Assembly (NCBI GenBank): GCA_963855995.1
Contig: OY979717.1
Span: 61,968,243 to 62,032,242 of the forward strand
Source: Muricea muricata
Taxonomy: Eukaryota; Cnidaria; Anthozoa; Malacalcyonacea; Plexauridae
Direction of reading: 5' to 3'
DNA: 64,000 nucleotides
Shown here: positions 35,001 to 46,898 of the stretch, piece after piece
Position numbering within the stretch: position 1 is the first letter of the stretch
Layout of the letters: each line of letters opens with the position of its first letter
Translations under genes and position numbers: made by a program
Notes under the pieces: model-generated
Told to the model about the DNA's origin: nothing
Seen by the model: only the letters and a program-made list of their open reading frames with translations
Databases searched by the model: none

Positions 35001-37816
35001 GTTCCTGTAAGACTAGTACCTGCTACGATGAAACTGTTAGGTACCTTATTCAGGAACAGAAAGCAAATATTTCAAAATGTGACAATGAAAGTGAACTTAT
35101 GTTGATGAAAATAACTGGAAAACAAATGCCCTTGAGTTTGTACGCCTTGTTGAAAATTGGTGTTGACTGGAATTGCCGCTTGAATGCTTCCACCTCAGCA
35201 ATGTTGTTTCATTTACACGTGGGAGGTAGAGAAATAACGGATGTGATAAAAATCTTTGCAGTTGATGTTTCTGTCAAATGTGGAATTTCTTTTTCAGACT
35301 CAGAACTGCATCAGCTGTCCTACGTTTCAACACCTGAAGTCGGTAATTTCTTTGAACCTTTCCTAAACAAGAAACGTTCTCCTCTACAAAGGTTAATTGA
35401 TCGTCATCCTAGAGGTGTTCGCATATTGGACGAATGTTATGATGCAGATGGATATTTACCAATACACAGAGCTGCTCAAGGTGGAAATCTTGTTTCTTTA
35501 AAATGGTTAAAAAATGTCGGAGTTAACATACAGCTCAAAACACGAACTGGTTTCACTGCTCTTGGTCTTTCTGTGTGGTATGTAACACATCATAGTATGG
35601 ATACTTACGGGCATGGTAATAAATTCTTTGAAGAAGTGTTGCGAGCATTTTTTGACATTTCGCATACAAACTACAGTTCAGATTATTGCACTACTTCATT
35701 CGCCAGACACCCTATTTTACATAGGGCAGCTAGCATTGGACTACATGTGGTGGCAAGTGTATACAACAAGGCTTTAAACATTATGCCAGGTTTGAGGAAG
35801 AGGAAGTATATGCTTCTTGATGAGCAAGATGCGGACGGAAATACAGCTCTTCATTTCGCAGCTACCAAAGGTCATGAACATGTTTTTAAATACCTTGTGG
35901 GACTTGGTGCAGATATTAATATCAAGAACAAGAACTACCGCACTCCAATATGGTTTGCATTGTTGTCGGCTCCCGTTCATTCAGTTAAAACTGATATAGT
36001 TCACCGCTGTTACACTACAGATGACGGTTTATTTAAGACTTGTGATACTACACCCCATGATGAAATCGTAAGGTACTTGATGTCAATGCAGAAGCCAGAA
36101 AGTATCTCAACTTGTGATGATGAGAGTGCATTTTTTTTACATAATGTCGTTGAAAAACGGATGCCTCTTAGTTTGTATGTCTTGTTGAAAATTGGTGTGG
36201 ATGTTAATTGCCAATCGGATATATGGAGTTCTCCATTTTTAGAGAATCTGAGAAGAGGAGGACAGGAAATAAGTGAAGTGTTCAAAATATTTGAAGTGAA
36301 TATTTCTGTCCATTGTGGGATATTTTTTACTGTTTCGGAGCTGCACCTTATTTCGTACAAATCTGTAACTGATGATTTTGGCAATTTCTTTAAACCTTCT
36401 TTAAATAAGAAACGTTCTCCTATGCAAAGATTGATTGACTGTCATGCTAGAGGTGTTCGCATATTGGACGAATGTTATGATTCTGAAGGATATTTACCAA
36501 TACACAAAGCTGCTCAAGGTGGAAATCTTGTTGCCATAAAATGGTTTAAAAGTGTTGGAGTTAACACACAGCTGAAAACACGAAGTGGTCTCACTATTCT
36601 TGATATTTGCATAAAATATTTGAAGGATGGTGATATCTACGATAAATACTCTAAAAATTTGAACGCTATTGTTAAGAGAAATACGAAATATCGACGTGAA
36701 TGCTTTAAAAAACTGCTGCGAGCGTATTTCCTCAAATCAGATAAAAATTGCTCTTCAGAATTTTCTAGTATTTCCTCTTGTAATCTGCACATTTTGCACA
36801 CTGCTTCTGGCATTGGACTAGAAGTAGTCACTGACGTGTATAATATGGCTTTACAGGTCATACCATGTTTGAAGAAGAAAGATGATAAATATTTACTTCT
36901 TAATGAACAAGATGTGAACGGAAATACGCCACTTCATGTTGCAGCATTCAGTGGTCGTGAACGTGTGGTTAAATATCTTATTGGACTTTGTGCGAATATT
37001 ACTATTAAGAACAAAGACGGTCAGACTCCATTATTGTCAGCTCTGTTAACAGTTCCTATTTATTTTATCGGGAAACCAGACGTGGGTCAGCACTGTTACA
37101 CTACAGTAGACGGTTTGTTCACGTTTTGTGAAACCACTGTCCATGATAAAATCACAAGTTACCTTATCTGGTTACAGAAATGAAACATATCAAAATGTGA
37201 TAATCACAGTGCATGTTTGTTAAGTGCTGCGATTGAGCTGCGTAAGCCACTCAGTTTGTACGCCTTGTTAAAAACTGGTGTTGATTTAAAATGCCAAAAG
37301 AATGAGTCCAGTTTCCCATTTTTACAACATATCAGACAAGGAGGTACGGAAATAAGCGAAGTGTATGTTTGAAGTGAATGTTTCTGCTCATTGAGGCGAT
37401 TTATTTGCTCTTTCGGCACTGCATCTTGTCTCATACGTTTCGGTATCTCATGATTTTGGTAACTTTTTTGAGCCCTCTCGCAATAAAAAACATTCCCTCT
37501 TCCAAAGATTGATTGACAGTCATCCTAGCGGTGTTCGCATATTGGACGAATGTTATGATGCTGAAGGATATTTACCAATACACAGAGCTACTCAAGGTGG
37601 AAATCTTGTTGCCATAAAATGGTTTAAAACTGTCGGAGTTAATATGCATCTGAAAACAAGAACTGGACTTACTGCTCTTGATATTTCGATATTGTACTTA
37701 GATGTAAATAATGGGGAACTTGATGCACCGTCCAAAATTTTTCTATATTTAAAACAAATCAATTTGCCCGTGTCTTTGCATACGACGTTGAAATATCGAA
37801 AAGATATACTTAATGA
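32017..37816 (+). pseudogene. NACHT-ankyrin exon, copy 2 (frameshifted, truncated)
   Basis: The exon begins after TATTCTACTGTAG, as in the other units, with no ATG in the lead (TTKSPISHF). NACHT is intact in sequence: GEPGSGKSALM, FIIIDALDECFE and YHQSFAEWL, although sensor LTSR reads FRSR. Lesions against copy 1: a 2-nt insertion near 33799 (GTTATAGG for GTTAGG), 1 nt gained near 33990, 1 nt lost near 34254, a TCA to TGA stop at 37181-37183, and further indels and a stop at about 37365-37420. Similarity ends at 37816, so about 900 bp of C-terminal coding sequence is absent. The long open stretches show that decay is recent. Confidence 0.85.
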
Positions 37817-38151
37817 AAAGCTGACTTTTTTGAAAAGCTGAATTAATTTAAAAAGTACTCAAGATATAACACCTAAATACCCAGGTCTGGATGTTAAACA
37901 TAGCCTACACACATGTAAGTGTAGTTTTAGTTATTTTCCACTATTACATGCTACAAAATAAGCAATCTAACAGTCGCTCATTATGCAGTATGACGTCACT
38001 GGTTAGGTAATTTTCAAATCAAATAAAATTGAATATCTCGAAAAGTAAGACAGTTACAAAAATTCTATCAAAGAAGTTATACAGTGATTTTAACTGATCT
38101 TTCCAATGCAATAAGAAAATTGTTGGAGAAAATTTCGTTTCATAAGCACTT
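37817..38151. other. Junction sequence after unit B, nothing recognised
   Basis: Sequence between the broken end of the unit B gene and the dispersed repeat; no match elsewhere in the window. Contains one TGACGTCA at 37991-37998, which may be chance. Confidence 0.35.
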
Positions 38152-38938
38152 TAAAGGTGCCCCAACCCTAATCCTAACACCAATCCTAACCCTAACCTTA
38201 TAATCTTAATTGAAGAGTTCGCATGTATGTATTTTTATTTCATTATATCTTGATACTGCCTGCTACTAGCCCAAGCTTTCTCCAGCTTTTAAATCGATTG
38301 AAAAATATATAAGAAATTGTAAATCACACGTTCATATATGGTCTTCAATAAATGGTCCTCATATATATTGGCATAATAAATGACGTGGCTTATTAATCCA
38401 TAGTTAGTAGAGCTAGATGGTTTGGAAACTTATGAAGACTACAATATATTTGACAAAAACATAATAAACACGTGACGATGAAGAACCATAGTTTTCCATA
38501 AAGGTTGACCAACATATAGATAATGAGTTATATTGGGTTTACAAACCAATTCATTTTGGGTCATTATCGAGAACATTCTCGATAATTAAATGAAACTCAC
38601 TCGCACATGATAACCTGTGCACAGACGCAACTCTAAGCGTAAGTTAGAACATAGGAAAGTTATCTCTGTTATGTTTTTGAAACCCTCAAATAGTGGTGCG
38701 GGTATTTGTTCATGCTTTGTTTTCGTACATATGCTTGTGACAACCAGGCCTAACTTTGAAATGTTAAGCTCACTGTAGAACAACGAATAGTTGTTGAAAC
38801 TGGATCTTTCTTTCAGAACTTTTTTGAGACTGGAATTAATCTTCATAAATGTTTATATACGTTTTAAATGCTGGTCATATTATCAACAAATACAGTTTTG
38901 TCACGTTCGTGGTTAAGTGCTTCCTTCTTAAATTGCTT
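38152..38938 (+). repeat. Dispersed repeat, possible LTR part (copy 2)
   Basis: Collinear with 21252-22024 but without the 102-bp palindromic insertion. It also continues past GAATAGTTGTTG into a segment (to GCTTTG) absent beside the BEL element. The telomere-like stretch is at 38163-38198. It may be a solo LTR. Confidence 0.55.
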
Positions 38939-39333
38939 TGCACAAAAGTGTAAAATATGATTAACTTTTAACCAAGCTTTTTCATTCATCCCGTTTTCGC
39001 CCAATGGCTATCGCCAGATTTTTCTTGTTTTAGCAATTTGTTTTACGCGTAAACGCGTCTCAAAATTGTATGCGGTTTTTACACACCCTGTAGAAGTTGC
39101 TGGAACGTCATCCGGAATCGAGGGGTGTTCGCATAAATAACGAACGCCTCCTGAGGGACAAGATTATAGGGATGGGGTGAACAATATTTGTTAATTTAAA
39201 GTTAAAAATTTTTTGTTGAGATCCCCCATATTCTTGTCAGCCCCTATAATAAATAGTGCCTAAATTATGGTGGAACCGTATATTGGACATGATTACGAGT
39301 TACAGTCTACGTAATTCTAAACTGAATTCCCAG
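38939..39333 (+). repeat. Repeat flank shared by units B and C (unit C copy)
   Basis: Matches 25964-26347 nearly base for base and leads into the Kolobok-like element. Non-coding. Confidence 0.55.
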
Positions 39334-39736
39334 TTAAGGTGGCTCCCTACAGTAGCATAAAATGTTAGGCTTTTCAAGACACATCAGCTTGCAACGAAAT
39401 TTGTACTGACTACCCTTGAAACAGGGCAATGCGAATGCTTTCAGGAAAGATATGAAGGTGTTTGATGTGCATACATAGAAAAATAGAAACAAAATAAGCG
39501 TTGCTATGGTAACTATATCGTTCTATTTTTTGCAATTTTAATGCTTAATTTCACAATGAATGAACAATAACTTTCTTCCTTTTCGGTCAAATTTTCTGAA
39601 ATTGTTTTAGTTGTTTATTGATGTATAAAGGAAAAAGATATCAAAATTTGAAGGCAGGTTTATAATTCAGATTTGGATTTATTCGTGGATTTCGATTGCG
39701 GAGAAACGTATATGTAGATTTTTTTAAAATTCGAAT

Positions 39737-39958
39737 ATGTCTTACCTTAGATATGGTACAACAACTGGACGTAGTTTTAAAAAAATCCACCGAAGGAAAC
39801 AGCGGATAATCAAGGCTAAAATCCATAAAATCATTGCTGACGAGATAAAATTTCGACTCGACATACGAAAAACATTTCAGAAAGAGCTAAACGTAAAAGC
39901 TTACGAAAACGCAGTCGGAAAACAGAAAAGACCAGTTGAGAACATACATACTGTTTAG
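39737..39958 (+). CDS. Small basic protein in Kolobok-like element (copy C)
   Basis: Seventy-three codons, matching 26753-26974 at all but one residue. Starts MSYLRYGTTTGRSF and is rich in Lys/Arg (RRKQRIIKAKIHKI). No recognised domain. An X-box-like sequence lies about 230 bp upstream. Coding status rests only on frame preservation between two recent copies, which is weak evidence. Confidence 0.35.
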   Translation: MSYLRYGTTTGRSFKKIHRRKQRIIKAKIHKIIADEIKFRLDIRKTFQKELNVKAYENAVGKQKRPVENIHTV

Positions 39959-40070
39959 GTTTCACAAATTTTTTATCATGTACAGAACAATTGGTGATTT
40001 CGCTGAGGAAAAACCTCAAAACACAACTTTTAATGTGTTGTCATTTCAAAACATTTCCCGGTCGGCGAAG

Positions 40071-40728
40071 CAGTGTTGCCAGATGAAATCTCAAAATATT
40101 CATGTATCCTTATATTACGCCAAAAGTTCACAAAAAGTTCACAAAAAGTTCATGTCCCTAAATTTTAAGATCGGAACTCGTCGGAATTTATCGGAGATCG
40201 TCTGAAAATGTCGGAACTTATCAACATGTCCGAAAATCCTTCACAGACTATGTTTAAATGCGATATAAATTGCTGAAAGAATTCTTTTTTTAAATTGTAT
40301 TTAAAAAACAGGAGTGTCATTAGACTATATTTTTATGCGAGCAATTCCTTTATCATTGCTACTATTGCTTTCCGACCAATCCGACATTTTGATTTTTTAA
40401 AAACACAGCGAACGGCCCAAAAAAGGCGGGAAATTTAATTTAACATAAATTTAACATATTGTTCTATACTTCTATTATGGCACCTATTGTTTCTTACAGC
40501 CACTGCAAGTCTGCAAGACATATTTTTAAACATATTACGGGTTTTTTAGTTGAATCATTGAACATTTTCATCTTCGGAAAAAATGAAAATATCAAAGTTC
40601 ATGAAATTGTTCATGATATTTTAAAAAGTTTACAAAAAGTTGACAAATTTTCAACGTTCAAAAAAAGTTTATGTAGAGGGTAAAAGGTTCACAAATCTGT
40701 GAACTTTGTTCACGATCTGGCAACACTG
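40071..40728. mobile_element. hAT-like TIR element nested in Kolobok-like element
   Basis: Ends CAGTGTTGCCAGAT and ATCTGGCAACACTG form a 14-bp inverted repeat beginning CAGTG, as in many hAT elements. GGCGAAG lies near both ends, but spacing to the right end is off by two bases, so an 8-bp target duplication is not clean. The interior is AT-rich and non-coding. Confidence 0.5.
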
Positions 40729-40790
40729 CCGGGCGAAGCTCCACGCTGATGTATATAGATTTGTCCTACAACTGTAGGGAGCCACCTTAA

Positions 40791-41624
40791 GCAAAGGTTA
40801 TACCTTTACATGGACTAATGCAAATAATAAGAAGTGAGATGCAAATATTAAAAAATCAATAAGAACCTAATGATATCCGTTGTTAAATATTTTGTAATGT
40901 GGGTTTTTTTCCGGAAATGTTGAAGGACACATGACACTAGCCGTCCACCATCATGACTTTTTTTGCTGCGAGCGAAGCGAGCGGCATTATATTCTTGACG
41001 GCACTCGATTTGAAAATATTTATCATTCGAGATATTCTTCTGAATCCGCAATGTATTGGTCAGTAGTGGTGTAGTAATCTTTCTAATACTCGATTTAAGA
41101 GGATTTAAGGATTTTTTCATTGTTCAGCAGTAGGCGTTATAAAACTATAGATATGCGCACGCACGAGTTTAAGGTAATGCAACTACTGTACTTTGTACCT
41201 CGCAGCATTTCCTTTCTATTAGAAATTTCTAGTAAATAGGTCTTTTTTTACGTAAAAAGTATATACAAATCCAGTGCGATTTCATGAAGAAAATGATTTT
41301 TCCCTTCTTGTGACGTCATAGATTTTTTGAATACCCAACTGAATGGCGGATGACTACACAACCAAAAACGCCACAGCCTAGTTGCCAGTTATTAATTTTA
41401 TCGGCTTGTTGCAACATGTCAACAAGTTGCAAAAAATTTGTCGATTTCGTCAAGTTGTAAAAAGTCCCTTAAAGTCAGACTTGTTGTAACATGTCATTTG
41501 AGACTTGTTATAAATTTACAGCCACAACCACGCAAGTTGCACCAAGTTTGTTGACATCTTGCAACAACTTGATTGACATGCCGATATCAGGATGTGTTCG
41601 TATGGCTTGCGACAGCTTGATCAA
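40791..41624. other. Intergenic of unit C flank, GTTGCAA-rich end
   Basis: Absent from unit B. From about 41400 it is crowded with GTTGCAAC/CAAGTTG words in both orientations, which may fold. No gene seen. Confidence 0.4.
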
Positions 41625-42337
41625 TCAGTGGTAATCATGGATATACATATATACTGATAAAAATACTATCACAATTTGTGTTTGATCCAAATAGGGAACA
41701 GATCAATATTCAGTGTATGAGGTGATTTAACAAATCATAAAATTACAATTACAAACACTTCTGGCTTGCACGGCTGCTTGACAATTGCATCTCAAATTCT
41801 CAACTGCTTAATTCAGGTTGGCAGATTGCCTGCATAAGTAAGCCAAATTTTTAACAATGCTCATTGTTTTCCTTTGTATTTGCCTTTTGTTCTTTATGGT
41901 ACTAATGACCGTTTGGCTTATTCATTCATAAAATCTACCAATCCAGAAGTGCTTATTTGCATTTATCTGTTTCTTGAGCCTGGTTCTCATATATTGCGAC
42001 GCTCATTATGTCCAATTTTAGGATGCGTTCACATGCAAGTGGTCAACAGATTTGTTGTTAGTTGTCTCAACTCTCAACAACACAGCCAAAAACGGTGCTG
42101 ACATACGTGTTGCAAGTTGCAATTATACCAGCTTGCTGCAACTTGTTAACAATTTGCAACATTGACAATTTTATCAAGTCGCAACAAGTCAAAATCAAGT
42201 TGAAACTTGTCAAAACACTTGAATTGTTACAGCTTGCTGAGACAAATTGCAGCAGGCCTTTGGAAGACTGCTTTTTACAATTAACTTAGAACAAGTCTGT
42301 TGACAACTTGCAACAGATCTGTCCTCATCAAGGCACT
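41625..42337 (+). repeat. Unit-flank repeat (unit C)
   Basis: From CAGTGGTAATCATGG to CATCAAGGCACTG. Same orientation as 27781-28503 and opposite to 1-473. Confidence 0.65.
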
Positions 42338-44149
42338 GAATAAGCGAAACTTGCAATAATTAATTTGTGAATACTGTCTCTTCTCTTTGTTCTGTTACTT
42401 GATCAAGGAAGTCTCAAATTCAGTACGTTAATCGTTATTGTGTAACATGAAACATGAGCTCTCAGTCTCAGGTATGGTCAAACTGTGATACGGAATGGCG
42501 ACGTTTTAGCGGTGAGCGAATCTGGACAGCATTCACTCAAATTTATTCGACACGATTTGGATTGACACAAAATTTAAATCCCATTTTCTTATCTTACCAA
42601 ATGGTTAGTGAGATTATCTATGCATTTGTGTTTTATATGGTAATATTACATATGTGTGTCGTAATATATACTAAATAATTGGCATTCTCGTCGAATCTGT
42701 ATTGATTTTGTATTTGATTTACCACTCAACTTCTTTTACATTCAATGTGGCTGCTCGCGTTTTTAATAGATCTTTATATATAGTGTTGCTTTACATTGTG
42801 ATTTATATGTACTCATGAATAAGATCTCTGCCGCAGAGCGCAGTACAAGATTTCGGTATTAATTTAGCACGTAATGCAACCGACTTTCCAACTTTGAATT
42901 AATCTCATTCACCAGTTGCATTGTCCAATTTTAAAATGGTCTTCAGCGCCGTGCTTTATCAACGTTGTCGTTAGTGTTTTCAAATAAAGTCTGCTATCGC
43001 TCCGCGTTTGACTCTTATCAACGTTGAGAAGGCTCAAATTTTAATCGGAGCATAGTTCAGGTTGGATATGGCTCAAATATAATAAATTACCAACTTGAAA
43101 AATAAAAAATATGTTTAGAATTCCTAAGTTCTTTATGCAAAGGTAAAAGTATTAAATATGTTGAATATTTCTTGTAGATTTTAATTCCAACCAATTTTCA
43201 TCCATCAATTCGGAAATTTGAGTAGCTGCGTTTCTGTAGGAAGAATGCATATGATAGACATTGTGCAACATAGGTGAGATTTTCCTAAATATTGTGTTTA
43301 TTATGTATGTGACGTCAGTGTATGGTCGGCTTAGGTGGAATGCCGACTAAATGCGAATGTTCAATTAATGGATGAAGCCAAGTTAGTTTTTTTGAGTTTT
43401 TGAGCTGAAATACTTAACGCCAAAGATCGAATGGTACAATTACTACAATATCAAATTGAAGCTTTTAAAAAGTTATATTTAATATAAAAATTCAAGACTT
43501 TAGACAAAAAGAAATTCCTAAAAAATACGAAATAAACTACAATTTTGAAAAATACGGTAAATTTCCCTTCAAAGTTTTTGTCTTTACCTAAAGCCTCAAA
43601 ATTTTTGCATTAAATAGCTACAACATTTTAATAGCTTTCATTTGACATACGAAACAATTTTTGACGTTAAGTATTTCAACTCAAAACTCAGAAAAACAAT
43701 AAAATTGGCTTCAATTCCTCCCCCCGACTTATCGTTCCAGTTTGCTTATAGTTCAATGGCTGAGGGTATCCAGACCTAAAAGAGCTCCCAGGTAACTTAA
43801 CTACTGTAACTATCTAATGAAAGCCCAAAAGTAAAATCCAAAAATAACCCTGCATACAAGCTCTATTCTGAGTTGAGCAAAACATTAATTTGTGTAAAAT
43901 GGGTTAAGTTACATTACCCAACATAAGACAATCAAGTAAATTACATCAACACACACATGTTTTACAGCAATGGGCAAAGGATTTAGGTCATCCTAATTTG
44001 GCAATCTACATTGGCAGGTTGTTCGGTTATGTCACAACTTGTTCCAGCTTTAGACAAATCTAATATTCTCAAAATGCTACAATGAATAACCTGCATCTAA
44101 TAATCTCAAAATGCTACAATGAATAACCTGCATACTGTATGGGGCGCCA

Positions 44150-44560
44150 TTTGTAAAAAAATTATTTATGTGGAAAATGTGTAGATTTTTTCATTATTTA
44201 CCCAAATAATTCATTATTTACAAAAAAATGCGTTACTTTTTGTTAAATAATCCATAGATTATTTGATAATAATCCACACATTATTTACAAAAAATCTTGG
44301 AAGCGTTTCATTATGTAAATAAGACAAGGATTGTTCGCAAATAATGCCTGGTTCGCTGTTTTATATAATAAATGGATTATTTAATAAATAATCCATTATT
44401 TATTTAAATAATAAATTGTTTATTTAGACCAAATAAATTATATAACAAATAATCCATTTCACTTATTTATAATAAATGGATTGGATTATTTAGCAAATAA
44501 TCGATTATTTATTTAAATAATAAATGGCTTATTTAGAGCGAAACGAATTATATAATATAT
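44150..44560. repeat. AT-rich palindromic tract with tandem duplication
   Basis: Dense ATTATTTATTTAAATAATAA-type palindromes. Two blocks of about 95 bp (about 44386-44480 and 44481-44562) repeat the pattern in tandem. Low complexity, non-coding. Confidence 0.65.
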
Positions 44561-45993
44561 AATTTTTTTCACCCTGAACCGCACGCCGCCCGCCAAATGT
44601 AAAAAAAATATGTCGACCAACCAAGTCAGCTGGCCGGTAGTTGTGCAGCCGAAACAAATACCGGGGGGAGTAAACCAAAGCAAAAATAGCGGAAGTTTCT
44701 TTCCCGCATCGATCTTCTTTGTTTGTCGAACACATTATTGTCGTCAGTCGTCGAACGCCGAACCTCAGATATGAATAATTCATTAACATCGCCAACAAAT
44801 GTCAATCAGGTCTTGAGCCAGATTGCAAGGCTCATTGAAAGTGTAAGCTCTGATACTCGGAACAATCCTTCAACGGTTTCAAGCAATCCTGAACCGAGAT
44901 AGACGGAAGCATCTCGGCCACACTAAGCTCTTAAAAAAACTTGACAAGTCGAGTAACCAAATCGAGTTACCAAAGCAAATGCCGCTGTCTAGCTATCACT
45001 TTAAAATATATTTAAATATATAACCAAATTTACACATATGAATTTTAAATTTATATTTGTTTCCAAATGCTTCAATCACGACTTTCACAGAATATTCTCT
45101 AAAATTGTTGCATGAATATTTTTTTGGGGGGGGCGAAAGGTATTCCGCCCCCCTCAAATAATATTGGGGGGAACGCGTGCCCCCCCCTGCCAAATGTAAA
45201 TTTCAATCAGTTTTATTATTTTCTATGAAATGTTTTACTTAATTTTTACTTATTTTACACTTCTACATTGTGGCTTCCCCCCAAGCTTGCGCCCCGCGGG
45301 ATTTCCCGGCCTAGGCCCATAGTAGTTACGCCAGTGTTTCACAAACTTTAAATTGATGACCACGATGCAGGGTCAATTATTAATGGCATATATTATATTA
45401 TACACAATCTTCAAAATTTCTTTGTTTCTCTTTTTGTCGGATTCCCTCCCGCTATCGGAACAAGTCTGTGCAAATAAGTTGTGAAAGCGCTGCAGTGAGT
45501 GAGATTTTACCCAAAATTAAGATGAAATTAATCAAATATATGATGGATCAAGTTTTTTTCCACTTTTTTAAGTTACCTAAGTCAGCCTTACTACAGTATT
45601 TGGTGAAATTCTGGTCGCATTTTTACCGTTATCAACGTTTTTTAAAGGTGGTTTAACTACAAAATTATAGTAGTATTTAGTCCGAAGTTTGGTTATGCAA
45701 GTGAAAGATTAGTTCATGTTTCACAATCGTATCACCAGGTTTTGCAATAATTTACACTTGCCACGTTGCTTTAAGCAAGAAATATTTAGTGTCTTTAAGA
45801 AAGTAGAATAAATATTAATCGTATAATTTGAAAATAGACCAAATTTTGTAGTATCTGTAAACTGAAGTATTGAAATCACTGCCGGTAGAAACTGATCTAC
45901 TCCTCCAGAGATATTACCATTTGGCGGCTGCCGCGCCGCGAAATGAAAGTGGTTTCCATTTTACCAATGCTTGTTGCCATTGGACAACTTTAC

Positions 45994-46311
45994 GTTTTAT
46001 ATTTCAAACTTCTAATTAGGGGGCGTGGACGTTTACAACCGGTTTTTTTGCAACATATTAAATCGTCTTTTGCAATAATTATCATTAAATTTTCATTAAA
46101 AACCATTCAAACATTTCTTTGTTAATCTTGCAAAGCATATACATTGACATTGAACGACAAAATTCGAAACTGAACAATTTGAGCTTCGTGATCGTGTGAT
46201 GTAAAACTGATGCATCAGTCGAGCTATTTTCGGTTAGCGGGTAATTTTGAAAATGGTTGTAATTTTGGCACGACGGTTGTAAACGTTTACCCCCGTAATT
46301 AGAAGTTTGAA
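45994..46311. mobile_element. Small TIR element (MITE), unit C copy
   Basis: Uninterrupted copy of about 318 bp with inverted ends (TTTCAAACTTCTAATTAGG and complement). Its C run is only 5 bases, against 12 and 16 in units A and B. Confidence 0.6.
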
Positions 46312-46898
46312 GCTAGGGACCGGTCATTATTATGGTGGGGGAAGAGATTGGCACAGAAGAGAAATGTTTTTATTGGTAAAAAATTTGCTTGATACCCAAC
46401 CTCAAATACCGATAAAAATTTAGTACCTACGCCTGACCGAAAATCTCACAATTGTCACATTTAAAAGAGAAAAAGAACAGCGTGGTAAAGTTGCAAAGAG
46501 AAAAACATATTGCAGATGAGCGCAGCTGGACATGACAAATCAGAAAATGATAGCAACTATGGTTAATTTGTTTGTTCTTTGAATCGTCCATTTTGTGATG
46601 ACAAAATTTTTCCAAATGACAATTTACTCAAAAAATTATGTTTACCCAACCATTTTCTCTTTGTGCCACCCCTGCCATAAATAATAACCAGCCCCTTATA
46701 AGCTTTGAAATATTTCTTGTTTGCCCTATTTTTAATATGTTTTGATTTGTTGGTATTAAATGTTAATTTGTAAAATTAGACATTAAGATAGGGCATTTTT
46801 ATAGTAGCTAAAATAACTGGACCTAAAAATTTCCTCCATTACTTCTTATCTAATTAACGACTAAATTTTCCTAATTGATTTAGACCTAATTGAACAAA

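Larger units (their letters stand above)
39334..40790 (+). mobile_element. Kolobok-like TTAA element, copy C (both ends)
   Basis: Left end TTAAGGTGGCTCCCTACAGT, right end ACTGTAGGGAGCCACCTTAA, about 1457 bp, TTAA at each border. TTAA targets with GG at the TIR start fit the Kolobok superfamily, although piggyBac also uses TTAA. No transposase is visible; a 73-codon basic frame and a nested CAGTG/CACTG element lie inside. Confidence 0.65.
42338..46898. other. Upstream flank of unit C
   Basis: Combines the block shared with units A and B, a 2.2-kb section (about 43115-45355) present in part in unit A but not in B, an AT-rich tract and a G/C-rich hairpin at about 45119-45187. No host coding sequence recognised; a short frame at 44771-44902 is not convincing. 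Confidence 0.5.

Noticed and set aside
41312-41319. Perfect CRE-like TGACGTCA sites (also near 37991, 43312, 57559)
   Set aside because: Eight-base matches are expected by chance in 64 kb at roughly this order, and no consistent position relative to a gene start is seen.
44771-44902. Short frame MNNSLTSPTNVNQVLSQIAR, 43 codons
   Set aside because: Could be the first exon of a transposon gene, but nothing follows it and it has no second copy.
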